A DNA stretch of 64,000 bases, from assembly GCF_017591425.1 (NCBI RefSeq), contig NW_024467106.1, positions 25,844,501-25,908,500 of the forward strand. The letters are read 5' to 3'. The translations under genes and the position numbers were made by a program. The notes under the pieces are model-generated. The model saw only the letters and a program-made list of their open reading frames with translations, had not been told where the DNA came from and searched no databases. Below, piece after piece: positions 1 through 12,169 of this stretch (position 1 is the first letter of the stretch; each line of letters opens with the position of its first letter). The stretch is from Ochotona curzoniae. Taxonomy: Eukaryota; Chordata; Mammalia; Lagomorpha; Ochotonidae.

Positions 1-597
1 GTAGTGATTGGAATAGCTAGTACCTCAGAAAAGAAAGTAACATGGGAGGAATATAAATTCAAACAAATTAGGATAAGAAAAGTATTATTGGAATGTGAAC
101 AGATCAAATAACTGACATAAAGGAACATATAAAAAGGATGTCAGGAAGGATGAAAGACAGGCATGCAACAATTCATTAATAAAAATGTATGCACTACCCA
201 TAGCAAGAGTATATGTAATAAGCCAGGATTCAGAAACAAGACAGGCAGCCCCCAACCGTATGGTATTAAGTAAAAACAGGGAAAGAAAATGATAGAGGAT
301 ATATTAAGTAAAGAGCAGCTTCTATATGAAATTACAAAATGGTTGTAAACAAAAAAGGCTGAAGTGATATGGAATCTATGACACAGAGAACTGAGTATAA
401 AAGAACATGGCCAAAATTAATAGGTAATAAAAAACTAGAGCATTCTATGGTAACTTACGACTTCTCTTACCACAAATGATACCACATTCTTAAAATATTT
501 TAACAAATGATTCTCAACCCTCTAGCGACAGAAGACCATCTTTTGTAACTGTGCGATTTCTGAGAAATGAATGTTTCATGTAATTTATTAAAAATAT

Positions 598-815
598 TAA
601 TTTATTTTTATTAAAAAGGCAGATTTATAGAGAGCAGAAGTAGAAAGATCTTCCACCCAAATGGCCACAATGGCCAGAAGTGAGCCAATCCCAAGCCAGG
701 AGCCTCTGGGACAAAGCAGGAACCTGGACTGAAGTGAAGCAGCTGGCATATACACTGGTGCCTAGGTGCTACAAGGTTGAAGTTCAGCCAGTTGAGCCTT
801 TGTACCTGCCCCATG
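598..815 (-). mobile_element. CSINE, old
   Basis: It begins ttatttttattaaaaaggcagat on the plus strand (the A-rich tail read backwards) and ends near 'gttgagcctttgtacctgcccc'. It is diverged but recognisable over its full length. Confidence 0.8.
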
Positions 816-1275
816 TTTCTTGTATTAAAGAGAAGATAGTATAATGGTGTATGATATAAAGAGTGGTAGATAGCTTCCCTAAGCCTGACTCTGAGTCCTT
901 CCCTGATTTTCCAATTCTAATTTTTACAGAATCCAACTTAAAAATATATTATCAAATTTATATATGACCCTAAATAAGTTTATTTTCTCATATATCCTCT
1001 TTTTAAATTTTCTAGTTTTCTAACTATGGAGTCATCTTTGAATTCTGTCTTCACTTACTTAGAGCCAGTCATTATTATTAATTCTCCCAAAAGCTACCAA
1101 ATAAAAACTTCCATTATGCCCCTAAGAAACTACTAGCAGCTTTATTTCTGCTTATTTTGCCTTCAATCTCCCCTCTCAAAATCATTTTCAACAAGCTACT
1201 TTCATTCACACAATGAAAAAGGATGAAACAAACTCTCCTGATTCTCTGTTCTTTAATTGTATAATTACACACAAC

Positions 1276-1540
1276 AGAGGATGGTGTTGTGGCACAGTGG
1301 GTTAAATCATATTAGTACCAGATCAAGTCTTGTCTGCTCCACTTCAATCCAGCTTAACTGGGGGAAAAGCAGTGAGAAGATGGTCCAAACACTTGGGCTC
1401 CTACCATCCACAGGGGAGATCCAGATGCAGTCCCAGGCTCCTGACTTAGGCCTGTGCCAGCCAGCCCTGGCTTTTGCAGGCATTTGGGGAATGAATAATC
1501 AAGCTGAAGATGTCTTTCCCTTTAACTTTGCTTTTATTAA
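1276..1540 (+). mobile_element. CSINE, old
   Basis: It starts 'ggatggtgttgtggcacagtg' and carries the 'cagtgagaagatggtccaaacacttgggctcc' type core, with the tail lost. Confidence 0.8.
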
Positions 1541-1777
1541 TGCCTTAGTATAATATACATAAAATACACGAACACATAACCCATTCCTATCCAAAGCCAA
1601 TCCTACTGCTTCTTGATCCCACTCTTCTCTGGGCAATTATTACTGTTGTCCAATTATCACTATCCTTTCATCAATCTATATTCTCCACTGACAACTTTCT
1701 ACCATCACACAAGTTTGAGTATTTTCCAACTCTGTCTTGAACCTGAAATCTTTCTTTTAATGAAAAATCAAGATTTG

Positions 1778-2115
1778 TGGGGCCAGCACATTGGCTCAAC
1801 AGGCTAATCCGCCAACTTCAAAGGTCAGGCATCCAATGTGGGTGGTTTGCTTATGTCCTGGCTGTTTCACTTCCAATTCAGCTCTCTGCTTATGGCCTGA
1901 GAAAGCAGGAGAGGATGGTTCAAAGCCTTGGGACCCCACACCCATGTGGGACACCCAGAAGAGGCTCCTGGCTTCTAGTTTTAGATCGGCTCAGCTCCAG
2001 CCATTGCAGCCATTTGGGGAGTAAACTAGGGGATGGAAGATCTTTCTCTCTCTGCTTCTCTCTGTAAATCTGACTTTCCAACAACAACAAAAAATCTTGA
2101 AAGAGAGAGAGAGAA
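1778..2115 (+). mobile_element. CSINE
   Basis: It starts 'ggggccagcacattggctc' and contains the core 'gaaagcaggagaggatggtt'. It ends in the (TC)-rich block, then an A-rich tail and (GA)n. Confidence 0.88.
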
Positions 2116-2773
2116 TATATCAAGCTTTTTGGCAATTCACAAGGTAGTTTTCTATGCCCAACCTTTTCCAGTTAAATCTCTCCTGCAAGCAACTATGAAA
2201 TCTGGTTTCCATTTCCAGCACCTAGGGAAACTTTTCATCAAATCAATGACTTTCGAACAACACAACAGGCATTTTTCAGTCTTTACTCAGTAGCATCTGA
2301 CACTGTTTATCATATCCATTTCTTTATATTACATGTTCTTAGTTTCTATGCTACCACATTTTATTTCTTAGGCCATATCTAATAAATGTACTTCATTTAT
2401 TTCTCTTCCTTTGTTGATCATCTTATATAACCGTTATCCAGGTTGACAAAATTACTTATTCTCTATATACATTCTCTGGACAGACAGCTCCATTTAGATA
2501 GCACACAATGGGCTTACAAACAATATGATCATTATCTGTTCTCATATCATTGCCCACATCTAAGTGTCACCACTTTAAAAAAAAATCTTAAGGAAGAAAA
2601 TAATCCCAGACTTCTCCCCATTTCTTATTGTTAAGCATCCTAATCATAGATTCCTTTTTAGCATATACTTTCTTTTAACCTTCAGTTACACAGCCATTTA
2701 ATGCTTTTTTGATGGCTTGGACTTTGGGTTATCCTCACATTACATTCTGCCTTACTGGTCTTGTGTTTAAAAA

Positions 2774-3090
2774 ATGGAATTCTGGAGCCATAAGGCTAAG
2801 CTTCCACCTTTGGAAGGTGGTGCTGGCATTCCACACGGGCACAGGTTCATATCCTTGTTGCTCCACTTCCAATTCAGTTCCCTGCTTGTGCACCTGTGAA
2901 AGCAGTATGATGGATCAAGCCCGTGGGCCCCTGCCCCATATGGGAGACCTGAGGAAGCTCCTGGCATCAGATTAGCTCAGCTCTGGCCAGTAAGGCCATT
3001 TGGTGAGTGAACCAGCAGATGGGAGACCTCTCTCTCTCTGTAATGCTGCCTTTTAGATAGAAATAAGTTAGATCTTTAAAAAAAAAAAAG
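2774..3090 (+). mobile_element. CSINE
   Basis: It starts 'attctggagccataaggct' and includes 'tggagggccc'-type core and 'ctctctctctgtaatgctgcctttt'. It ends in A12 near 3090. Confidence 0.82.
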
Positions 3091-3512
3091 TAGAATTCTA
3101 CTCATTTCATCACTTACAGATTTAGCAGCACTACATTGTCTTCAAGATCATACCAAAGCCCTATATTATATTCAGAATTTTTCATGACATGGTCATTAAG
3201 TCTCAATTCACATTCTCACTTACACTATTGTACTTTATGTAGGTAAACCGCATGTATCAGTCTTTTCATGTCATACCTTTGCGTATTTCATTTATTAAGT
3301 GTGCCCCAAAATTGTTTATCTGGGCATCTCTTGATTCTTTTAAGATTCAGTTCAAAGTCATATATAGTTCCTCAATAAAGCCTCTGATGCATCCACTAGA
3401 CAGGTTCCAGTATTCTGTTTTTCAATCTGCCATCCACTCATAGCTTCATTATGGTTATTATACTGTACTTTTAAACTATATGTCTTTGTATCTTCCATTG
3501 CATTATAAGTTC

Positions 3513-3605
3513 CTGGGAAGAGCACTGTAGCACAGTGGTTAAGCCACATGGGACTTCTGCATCACATACTGGAGTGACTGGTTTCAGTCCTAGTCACTCT
3601 GTGCT
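3513..3605 (+). mobile_element. CSINE 5' fragment
   Basis: Only the tRNA-related head is left ('agagcactgtagcacagtgg' to 'cagtcctagtcactctgtg'). Confidence 0.6.
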
Positions 3606-3865
3606 TTGAAGTCAGCCTTCTAATGATGACCCCAAGAAGCAATTAATATCCAAATAAACGCAGGAAAAAGATAAGAGCACACATTCTCTGGATGGTGGGA
3701 GAACTATCTACATGTCAGAAAGTGTGCCCTCTCTAGGAACTGAATCTACTAGTGCCTTGATGTGGACTTCCCAGCTTCCAGAACCAAGAGATAACTGTTA
3801 TTTCTCATCCATGCTTTAGTATATTGTCACAGCAGCGTGGACTAACCACCAACAGAATAACTCCC
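3606..3865 (+). mobile_element. MaLR/MLT-like LTR remnant
   Basis: Phrases typical of the 3' half of mammalian MaLR LTRs are present: 'gatgtggacttcccagcttccagaac' with 'gcagcgtggactaacc' at the end. The element is old and its 5' boundary is unclear. Confidence 0.5.
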
Positions 3866-6800
3866 AACTTCCTGGATTGATTTGATTTCTGATATGTAGT
3901 TTTAGTAATGTTCCTATGTTCTGAAAGACATCCTTATGCCTCTAGAATAATTCCCTTTAAGTTTAGGCATAAGCTAGCTTGAGTTGATTGTAATCACCTT
4001 TAATCAAATAGTTATAGTAATACTAAAACTGGCAAGAAGGAGAGAATGCAAATGCAAGATAATGATGAATTAACTTTAGGACAGAATAGCAGCTGGCATG
4101 CTTTCTCTGGGAAGTATCAAACAGTAGACATTTTTCACTTTGTGAGCCATTATCACCTCTATTCCACCTACTACTCACTACTTTCATTGTATATGAAAAT
4201 AATCATAGATAACACATAAAAGACTGGGCATATCCATGTTTCAATAAAACCTGAATTATAAAAATCGGCAATGGTCATAGTTGTTAATGTTAGTATCCAT
4301 CAGAGAATAAAATGAACAGGATTCCTAAGTAACAGAATGGAAGAATGGTGAGGGGAATTCAATAGTTAATTAACTGTCAAATAAATGAATAACTGAACAA
4401 AAAAACTGAAAAGAGACTACAAAGTTAAAAAAAAAAAACTTGTAGTTGTAGCAACCTTTAGTTCATTGTGACTCAAGTAGACTAAAAAGACTGATTAAAA
4501 CTGAAGATGTCAGCAAATCAAGGCATCACCAATGTGGCTATGATAGCTTTTCAAGAAAAGCAGCATGGAAAGGAAAAACAGGAAAGAGGAGGCAAAATGA
4601 TAAAACCAAATGGAGTCACGTTATGAAGAGCACTCAGATGAAGCAGAACACCGAAGTGGAAAAGGAGAGAAAGAATGACCTCTTATCAAAAGGGCACTAA
4701 TCAAGGGCTTGGAGTGGGTGGGGGTCTTTGAGGAGATGACAAGAGAGTAGGAAGAGAAATAATGGCAGAAAGCTGGACTTAGGTTGCAGTAAGGAATAAA
4801 GCGCAAAAATGCAAAATGATAGACGGCTCACAGTCACACCTTCGTCCATATGGTAATCAGATGCTACAGAATCAGGTGCAGGCAAGGCTGGGTAGCTAGC
4901 TGATTGGTTCTATCATCCAGGATACCGTAAGTATGAACACACTGACTCAGAGACATCACGGCATTAAAAGAAAGTCAACAGAAGACATGGCTTAAGATTC
5001 AAGTTGCATACAGGAAATAATAAGCTAAGACATCTAAACAGAAGCTATATAAGTTGATTAAGAAATTAGGATTTTTAAAAAATTAAGTTATGAGCAATTC
5101 AGGAATTTTAGGGAGTTAACAAGCAAGATTATAGACCTGGCTCTGTGCTAAGTGCTGGAGAAATCAAATAAAAATATGTAGTTTCCATTCTTACAATGAG
5201 CACTGTGATTAGAGAAATAAGATATAAAGATCATAGCAACATGACAAATTCATAGCATAACACGATCAATTCAACAATGAAACACATGTAAGGTAGCACA
5301 CAGGAAGGAGTGTTTAATTCAGATGAGAAGGGTTTTGAAATTTCAATGGATTACTTTGAGACTTATCAGGTTTGAGTTAATATGTGATCTTTCCAAAGGA
5401 AAGATCATGATACTGGAAAAAAAAAATCTCTTGAGTTTGATAGTGAGCTCATATGGATCACTGTGAAACAATTTAAAGTGAGTTTAGAGGAGAGACAAAG
5501 GAGTTTAAATACCATCGCAGGTAAAGAGGAACAGAACGCTTTAACTGCTCTTACAGACACTTGGCTATGAAGAGAACAAGTACCAAGTTACTAAGAGCAC
5601 TAAGAGGAAGACTGGTATAAAGAGGGATGTTTCATTCCTTCGCCCAACTGAAATAATCATGAATATGTTTATTAACAAGATAAAGTTATGAAGAGAGAAG
5701 CAATATAGACTGAGGCTGTAATGGGGAACAAAACACGATGAATGATGGTAAGTTCTAGAGAAGAGAGAAGACAGGAGCAGGTGTGCCCACCAGGGCAGAG
5801 ATGCTGCGTTCAGGCTTAGTGGCTTCTATTTTCTCTGCAAAACATGAGATGGGACCACTTATAACTGAGTTCCCCAAAAAAACTCCTTAATGTTTCTGGA
5901 AAAATCACTAAAACCAACAGAAGAGTGAGCATATTAAGAACAAAAAAACCACTGAAATACAAAAATCCAATAAAGATGCAAGGAAAAAAACCATGCATAC
6001 AGAAGGCTATTAGTCTTTATGGCTAGACAGTTTTCCCTACTGTGCTTAGTAACACGGATAAGGAAGCAAGTTTGTATTACAACAGGTAGAGCATAACATC
6101 AAGGTGGCAAAATGATTATATGAGGAAGTGAAAGTTTAGAACTGATACACTGGTGAAAAAAAACAGATTTGTAATGAGAAAACTAGATACATGTTGCAAT
6201 GAGTAGGAGTGAGTGACAGGCAAACTCCAGTCCACTTGATTGAGGCATAAAAAAAAATGTCTGGTTTTGGTCACCTTTTTCTAATTACAGTCCATAAACA
6301 GCATTTATCAGTGCTCTGAGTTGTTTTACAAAATAGAGCCCTAAAGTCAATTGGTTGAGTTCCACTAAGGCTCAAGTCCTAGCTAGGTCATCAGTGGCAA
6401 TGGTTAAAGTAGAGAAGACTGTAAGATATGTGACAATATGTATGAAGGACCGGGCAAAATGCTGACAGGTCATGAAAAGGGATTTGAGTGGGTCGAGCAA
6501 GACTGCTGAGGAGAGATTTTGGTTGCAGGTGGAAAGTTTAATGCCTTGGGAGTAGTGGTGGGAAGCTAGGAGAACAGTAACTTCTCCCTTCCAGCCATAT
6601 GACAGCAGTGAGAAGCGCAGGAACAAGCAGCACCCACACAAAGGTCTGCCAGAAGAAATGTGTCCTGGGCAAAGTGCCAGGTTCCAGGCAGGACTGGTAG
6701 GGAACATTCTGTGAAGGGGGACAGGGGCTCTAGAAGGCAGAGGGAATGCCGGTGGGAGGAAGGCGGTGGGAGGATAAGCCACGAGGGAAGTACAGCAATA

Positions 6801-6995
6801 TGGGAGGGAGATTCTGAAGACAGGGAGTTGGAGAGACTTGCCTCTGGCTCATTCTGGAAGCTAAGGCTCCAAGTCATGGAAACCACTTAAGGGCTGAAAG
6901 GTTTGGATCAGAAATTGGGGGCAAAGCACTTTGGGTACTGGCCTAAGAATTCTGGGTCTGAGTTTTAGTACCTTGTAAGCTATTCTAAGTTTTTA

Positions 6996-7238
<243 letters not shown>

Positions 7239-7859
7239 TCATACATCAGACCATGAGGCACATGGTAACACTACCAGATGCTAGCCAATGTTGGGAACCG
7301 ACTGCAATGGGACCTCAGGCTACGCTACCAGCAAGTGGATGGTTACTTATCCAAACAGTTAGAGAGCGCTAACGGTAAGGCTTCTCTGGTTTAATAATGA
7401 CACCATGACATTTTCATTTTGGCAAAGGGCCCCTGGCCTCTCCAAGCTTCCCTTACCTCATTGCCCTGCTCCAATTCTCTATTCGCACTGGCACGTGATC
7501 CAATTGAATTCCTTGAGCTTCTCTAAGCGTTTTACCTTGCTCGGGTCCAGGCTCCGTGCCAGGTGCAGAAGACACAGGGAAGGTCAAAAATGATGCCTCA
7601 CCTGGGGGAAACTCACAAATGAGCCGGCCTGGAGCATTACTAATCTTCTCCAGCCCACTCACTAAGTCGCTCTTGGAAAACAGGAGCCGACGGGCAGTTG
7701 GTTCGCGAATCGCACCTCGTGGAGAAGAACTCCGGAGGGAGCTCCTAGCTTCGCGGCGGCCCTGCAAGAAGCCGGGTCAGGAGGCTGGAGGTGGGGGACG
7801 GCGGTGCGGCCTAGCTCCGGGGGGCGGCGAGACAACCGGGATCCCCAGAGACCACTTAC

Positions 7860-7892
7860 CTTTGGCTCCGGAGGGGGACTTGGGGAGGCCAT
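7860..7892 (-). CDS. ZNF189: ZNF189 first coding exon
   Basis: This 33-nt exon encodes 11 residues, MASPSPPPEPK, which match the N-terminus of human ZNF189 apart from one position as I remember it. It ends in AAG followed on the minus strand by a consensus donor (GTAAGT, plus positions 7854-7859), giving phase 0. ZNF189 is a nuclear KRAB C2H2 zinc-finger protein, presumed to repress transcription. The exon lies inside the CpG-rich promoter shared with MRPL50, about 510 bp from the divergent MRPL50 start codon. The open frame continues past the splice site into the intron, which is not expected to be coding. Confidence 0.88.
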
Positions 7893-8224
7893 CTCCCGCC
7901 AGAGACAGGAGTAGGACCTGGGGCGGCGGCTCAGAAAAGGGCTCCGGTGGGGCCTGCCCTGCGGCGCTCAGTGAGGCCCTGATGTCCACCCAGCTCCTGC
8001 CTCAGCACGCGAGCGGTCACGATCCTCAAAGCATAGCAGACATAGTCCCTAGTTGCGTCCCAGCCTTGAACCCCACGCCCTGCGTGAATGCGCGGCCTTT
8101 CGGGCCTCTTTGGAGCCTCCTCCCAGCTGCTGGTTCCTCCTGCTCCTCGTAGCCCAAGCAGCGCTCCGACCGTCCGCCCCCGGGCCAGAAGGCGTCACCC
8201 GGAACCTCCTCCGGACGCCCCCAA

Positions 8225-8243
8225 ACTACAAGTCCCGTCATGC
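8225..8243 (+). promoter_or_regulatory. ZNF143/STAF (SBS) motif, site 1
   Basis: The 19-mer actacaagtcccgtcatgc fits the ACTACAAYTCCCRGMRTGC submotif pair bound by ZNF143 and THAP11/HCFC1. It has one or two mismatches in the TCCCGTCATGC half. It lies about 180 bp upstream of the MRPL50 start codon, in a bidirectional CpG-island promoter, which is the usual setting for this motif. Confidence 0.8.
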
Positions 8244-8286
8244 ATCAGGAGCGTGCGGACCAGCCTCCCCTGGCATTGGCCACAGG

Positions 8287-8305
8287 ACTACATTTCCCGG
8301 CGTGC
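8287..8305 (+). promoter_or_regulatory. ZNF143/STAF (SBS) motif, site 2
   Basis: The 19-mer actacatttcccggcgtgc is a second near-consensus ACTACAnTTCCCRGCRTGC element. It sits 62 bp downstream of site 1 in the same orientation and about 100 bp upstream of the MRPL50 ATG. Confidence 0.82.
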
Positions 8306-8405
8306 AGAACGGGAGAGTCGCCACTAAGCGTACGCACGATTGGCTGGCCCTGGCGCGTCGCAGCCCGCGGAGGACGTGAGCGCAGGCGCGCTGCTCTTCT
8401 GGAAG

Positions 8406-8497
8406 ATGGCGAGCGTGTGTGTCTCCGGTGCAAGCCGAAGAGGTTTGACGTGGATGGTCTTGAGGATGACGCGTAGAGAATTTTGGTCTCCGTCCAG
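8406..8497 (+). CDS. MRPL50: MRPL50 coding exon 1
   Basis: This exon encodes the first 30 codons plus 2 nt. It starts [13 protein letters not shown] and continues through REFWSPS, aligning to the human MRPL50 leader (MAARSVSG...CREFWS). The start codon follows 'ggaag' and continues ATGGCG, a good Kozak context. The N-terminus is rich in Arg, Ser and Thr and has no acidic residue before the REFW motif, as expected of a mitochondrial presequence. The donor is CAG|GTAAAG with GT at 8498-8499. The exon is too short to stand out as an open frame and was found by homology and splice phase. Confidence 0.92.
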
Positions 8498-10980
8498 GTA
8501 AAGCTGGAGGTTGGGTGGGCCGCATTTGGGGAAAAGAAGAATAACAGGAGGACGAATGGACGAGTTCAGGACGGCTTTCTTGTGATCTACCCCGGTCCCG
8601 AGCCTGCGCGAGGACCCTTGTGAAGGACGGGGGGTCTCAAGGCGCGGCGCAGCTCTCCGGTCGGGGGGCCAGTAGAGCTCCCTCTCGGGTTCAGTCTCCG
8701 CCTCTCACCGTGAAAAACACACGGTTTTTCTTCCGCCTTCCTCGGTCTTGATCAAGCCGACAGTTTGGCCCACGTGTGAGTCGCAGAGTGCTGGGTGAGG
8801 GTGGGGTCGGCTCCTTCGGTGGGCAGCGCCGTGAGGGGCAGCCTTCACTGGTGACTCACTGGCCAGCGCGTTTCTGTAGCCACGCTTCTGGAGGACAGCA
8901 TTTCTGTAGACAGGTGGCATGGGGAGCGGAAATGAAGGCCCTTCCCAACACCCGCGTGTCCTTGTGACAGCCAGCAGGACTGAGGTCAGCAGGAGGGAAA
9001 TCATTTCTGATTTTATTTGAGTCTTTTTTTTCTTATAATTTAGGTGCTACTTTTGGTTGTCATTTGCATGGACTGTCTTTCCTTTCCTTCATGCTCAAGC
9101 CACATCATTGAGTCTGAGTTTCTTCTAGATAACATATGATTGGGTTTTGATCCATTCAGCCACTCTCTTTTACTTAAGATGTTTATTCCAGTTATATGAA
9201 TTACGCGCAATTGCATGAATTTCTAAAGATTAGCATTTTATTTGGGTTATGGTTCTAGAGGCCAGGGAGACGAAGAACATGACATTGGCATCTGTTGGAT
9301 TCGTGACTAAGTCTTTTATTAAGCACTTCTGCGATGTCAGCAAATTATTTCGTGTTAGCCCATATACTCAGTAGTAGCTATTCAAGCAATTATTAAATAT
9401 ATTTTTCAAGATTTCCATAAATCATTAAAATGGGTTTCTGTGTTTAGGAGCTTCTAATGTAGTGCAGTGATTCTCAGAATGTTATCCACTGGGAACCTGG
9501 ACAGTTTGCCTTGATAGCGCTAAAGACAAGAGCCCTACTGGTGGAGATGAGACTTGCTGTTAATTATCGTGAAGGACAGGCTCCCCTAGCAAAACTTATG
9601 CAATCCAAAGTATTGCAGTTTGGAGGATAATAAACCTGATCTGTTAAGAAAAGTTAGAATATAAATAAAATTGTAACTAAGGTAGGGTATGATGATACAC
9701 TCTGAAAGCACCATGAAGTGCTGAGATCAATGGAATGTAGAGTAATGCTTGACTGAGAAAATAAGTTAAAGCTTGGAGTTGTTGCAGGACTTGAAAAATA
9801 AGAAAAATTCAGTAGGTAAAGGTGAAAATAGATATTCAGAAAGGATATAACTTGAACTGGCGTGGTATCATGAAAACAGGATTGTGTGTGGGACAGACTG
9901 CGTCATTTTGTAGAGGACGTGGAGTCCAGCTAGGGAAATGAAGTTAGCGAGGCGGATGAGGTTGAGTCTTGGAGGATTAGGAGTACAGAATGATGATTTA
10001 TCTGTCTTCATAACTAATTCTGTGAAACTCTTAGTATGTAAAATACATTTTTTAAAAAAGATTTATTTTTATTGCAAAGTCAGATATACAGAGAGGAAGA
10101 AAGACAGGAACATTTTCCGTCTGATATTCACTCCCCAAGTGGCCGCAATGGCTAGAACTGAGCCAATCCGAAACCAGGAGCCGGGAGCTTCTTCCAGGTC
10201 TCCTTCACAGGTACAGGTCCCAAGGCTTTGGGCCGTCCTCAACTGCTTTCCCAGGCCACAAGCAGGGAGCTGGGTGGTAAAGCGGGGCAGCTGGGACTAG
10301 GACTGGCGCCCATATGGGATCCCGGGTGTGTAAGGCAAGGACTTTAACCACTATGCTATCGTGCCGGACCCATAAAAAACATTGTCTGTCTGTATCTATT
10401 CATTCAGCTATAAGCATTCCAGTTGCAAGGGTCTGCCTCTCATATTCTTTTCTGTTTTTCACAGTTACAAGAGTAATAAATGCAAATTATTCTGTGATTT
10501 TCATTAATGAGTAAAATTTGGTCTGGTGTTTGTCAGTTTTGTGAATATAGTAAAGCAAAGATTCACGTGTTTTGTTCTGGACATTCCAGAAAAGAGAAGG
10601 ATCCAGTAGAAGAGGTGAAGACAGTAGAAGAGGTGAAGAAAGAACCTATCTTGGTGTGTCCGCCCGTACGAAGCCGAAAGTATGTGCCACCTGACGATCT
10701 CCAGAGTCGTTTGGAATTTCATGTTAAAGAAGTTTTGGGCACATCTCTTCCCGGCAATTGGCAGGACATCTCTCTGGATGATGGTCACATGAAGTTTAGT
10801 CTGTTGGCACGCTTAGGTGATGACTTGGGCCATGCGGTGCCCAACTCCAGGCTTCACCAGATGTGCAAAGTCAGAGATGTTCTTGATTTCTATAATGTCC
10901 CTGTTCAAGATGGATCTAAATTTGATGAACTTAGTACAAGTAATCTACCCCCTAATTTGAAAATCACTTGGAATTACTGA
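8406..10980 (+). CDS. MRPL50: MRPL50 gene, coding span (exons 8406-8497 and 10590-10980)
   Basis: MRPL50 is a nuclear-encoded component of the large subunit of the mitochondrial ribosome and acts in the mitochondrial matrix. The two exons total 483 nt (160 codons plus stop) with no frameshift or early stop, so the gene looks functional. The 2.1-kb intron contains a CSINE (10048-10371) and a probable old DNA-transposon fragment (9466-9640). It shares its promoter with the divergent ZNF189. Its conserved position between ZNF189 and BAAT supports the locus assignment. Confidence 0.95.
9466..9640 (+). mobile_element. Possible MER5A-like hAT fragment
   Basis: It begins 'cagtgattctcagaatg', resembling the CAGTGGTTCTCAACC start of MER5A-type non-autonomous hAT elements. 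It includes a 'ctactggtggag' phrase. It is strongly diverged and lies in MRPL50 intron 1. Confidence 0.4.
10048..10371 (-). mobile_element. CSINE in MRPL50 intron
   Basis: Nearly full length, from 'tttttaaaaaagatttattt' to 'ctatcgtgccggaccc'. It is a younger copy with the pika-like 'ggcgcccatatgggatcccgg' segment. Confidence 0.93.
10590..10980 (+). CDS. MRPL50: MRPL50 coding exon 2 (terminal)
   Basis: The acceptor is acattccag at 10581-10589, and the exon joins exon 1 in frame (AG|A gives Arg). It encodes [10 protein letters not shown] through [12 protein letters not shown] and [16 protein letters not shown] to the C-terminal [18 protein letters not shown]. This is nearly collinear with human MRPL50, the mitochondrial large-subunit ribosomal protein mL50. 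With exon 1 it gives a 160-residue protein, against 158 in human. An acidic '[13 protein letters not shown]' stretch near the start of the exon looks like a small tandem expansion ([10 protein letters not shown]). An AATAAA lies at 11141-11146, 161 nt after the stop. The open frame upstream of 10590 is intron read-through. Confidence 0.96.
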
Positions 10981-11140
10981 CTTATGTGGAAGATAAACGC
11001 ATTGGTAGCATTTTTCCCCTAAGCAAGGGAGCTGCTGATTAGATCTTATTTTACCTTTAGAACTGTTCTCTGAATCACATTTTTCTATAGAAGAATGCAT
11101 CAATCTTTTTTTAAAATTTTCATGCGTGAGTTCACAAAGA

Positions 11141-11146
11141 AATAAA
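11141..11146 (+). terminator. MRPL50 polyadenylation signal candidate
   Basis: A canonical AATAAA lies 161 nt after the MRPL50 stop codon. A second AATAAA around 11275 is an alternative. No downstream cleavage data can be read from sequence alone. Confidence 0.55.
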
Positions 11147-11149
11147 AGT

Positions 11150-12165
11150 ACTTTTTTTTTTTACATTTGCTAAACCAGTATCATTAAAAAATAGACTCAT
11201 TAATATTAATTTGTGGAACATTTTTTTCTTCAGAGGACGTTGGAGTTGACTTGGGAGGTTGCAAATGCGTTTTGAATAAAAACAAATCTTTAAAAAAAAG
11301 TGATGCGGTATTTCAAGTTGAGACATGATCATATCCTTCATGGGCATCAAGCAGTTGAAAGAAAATGCTTAAATCCAAGGTGGAATTATTACATAATACA
11401 TGTATAAAGAAAGAAACTTGTATGAGATAAGATACTTAGAAAAATATGTGTTGTAAATTACGTAAAATATTTCATTATTTTATTGCATGAGTAGAAATAA
11501 CAAAATAATAATGTCCATTTGGTGTTAATCTGTTTTGGAATTAAAAGTCATTTCTTAAAGTTATGTTGTGTGTTTTTACTTTTTTAAAGTGAAATTTGGC
11601 TTTATTTTCTGCCTTGTTATTTCCTTAAAGTAACTAGTTATCATCAGTCTTTTTTTTCTGTAATTTTTAAAAAATATGACAGTGATGGCTGTATTAAAAT
11701 GTGTTAGCTAATATTTCTTATAAAAAGTGTGTGTTTACATAAAAGTAACATGTGTCAAGTGGCATGAACATTTGTTCTGTGCTTTTACTACATCACTTAT
11801 ACAGGGCAGATTTTTAAGAAAACAGAGACAAGAAAGCAGAAACAGCAAAGTTGTCTCCACCCCACTACTTAGATAATCACCTAACATTCTGGTGTATTTC
11901 CCAATGGAATAAAGCTAATTTATGAGATAGATTGCTAGTGCTTTACATTATGAGCATTTATGCTTTTAGTGATCTCAAAATAACAAATTAAATTAGTATA
12001 TTAATTTATGATTAGGTGATAAGTACTAGTTTAGCTAAATATTCCATTATTGGTTTTCTGTTTTTTCGCTTTAAAACTTACAAAACAATACTTGTAGAGT
12101 TGTACAAAGGGCTTTCATATGTCACAGCCAGCTTTTCATTTTAACATTTTGTTTGTTTCAATCCA
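11150..12165. other. AT-rich DNA downstream of MRPL50, no gene
   Basis: No gene or clear repeat boundary is seen. The right end (about 12060-12165) already looks like L1 3' sequence. Confidence 0.4.
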
Positions 12166-12169
12166 TAAG

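Larger units (their letters stand above)
7400..8800. promoter_or_regulatory. CpG-rich bidirectional promoter of ZNF189 and MRPL50
   Basis: GC and CpG content rise sharply here compared with the AT-rich surroundings. The segment separates two divergent start codons, ZNF189 (minus, 7892) and MRPL50 (plus, 8406). No TATA box is evident, as is usual for CpG-island promoters of housekeeping genes. The core between the start codons holds two ZNF143/THAP11-type motifs (listed separately). The head-to-head arrangement matches the human locus, where the two genes start very close together. Confidence 0.85.

Noticed and set aside
6372..6890. Overlapping open frames on both strands (136, 106 and 76 codons)
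   Set aside because: Low stop density reflects local GC-rich purine composition. No domain, no splice logic, and they lie in the ZNF189 intron.
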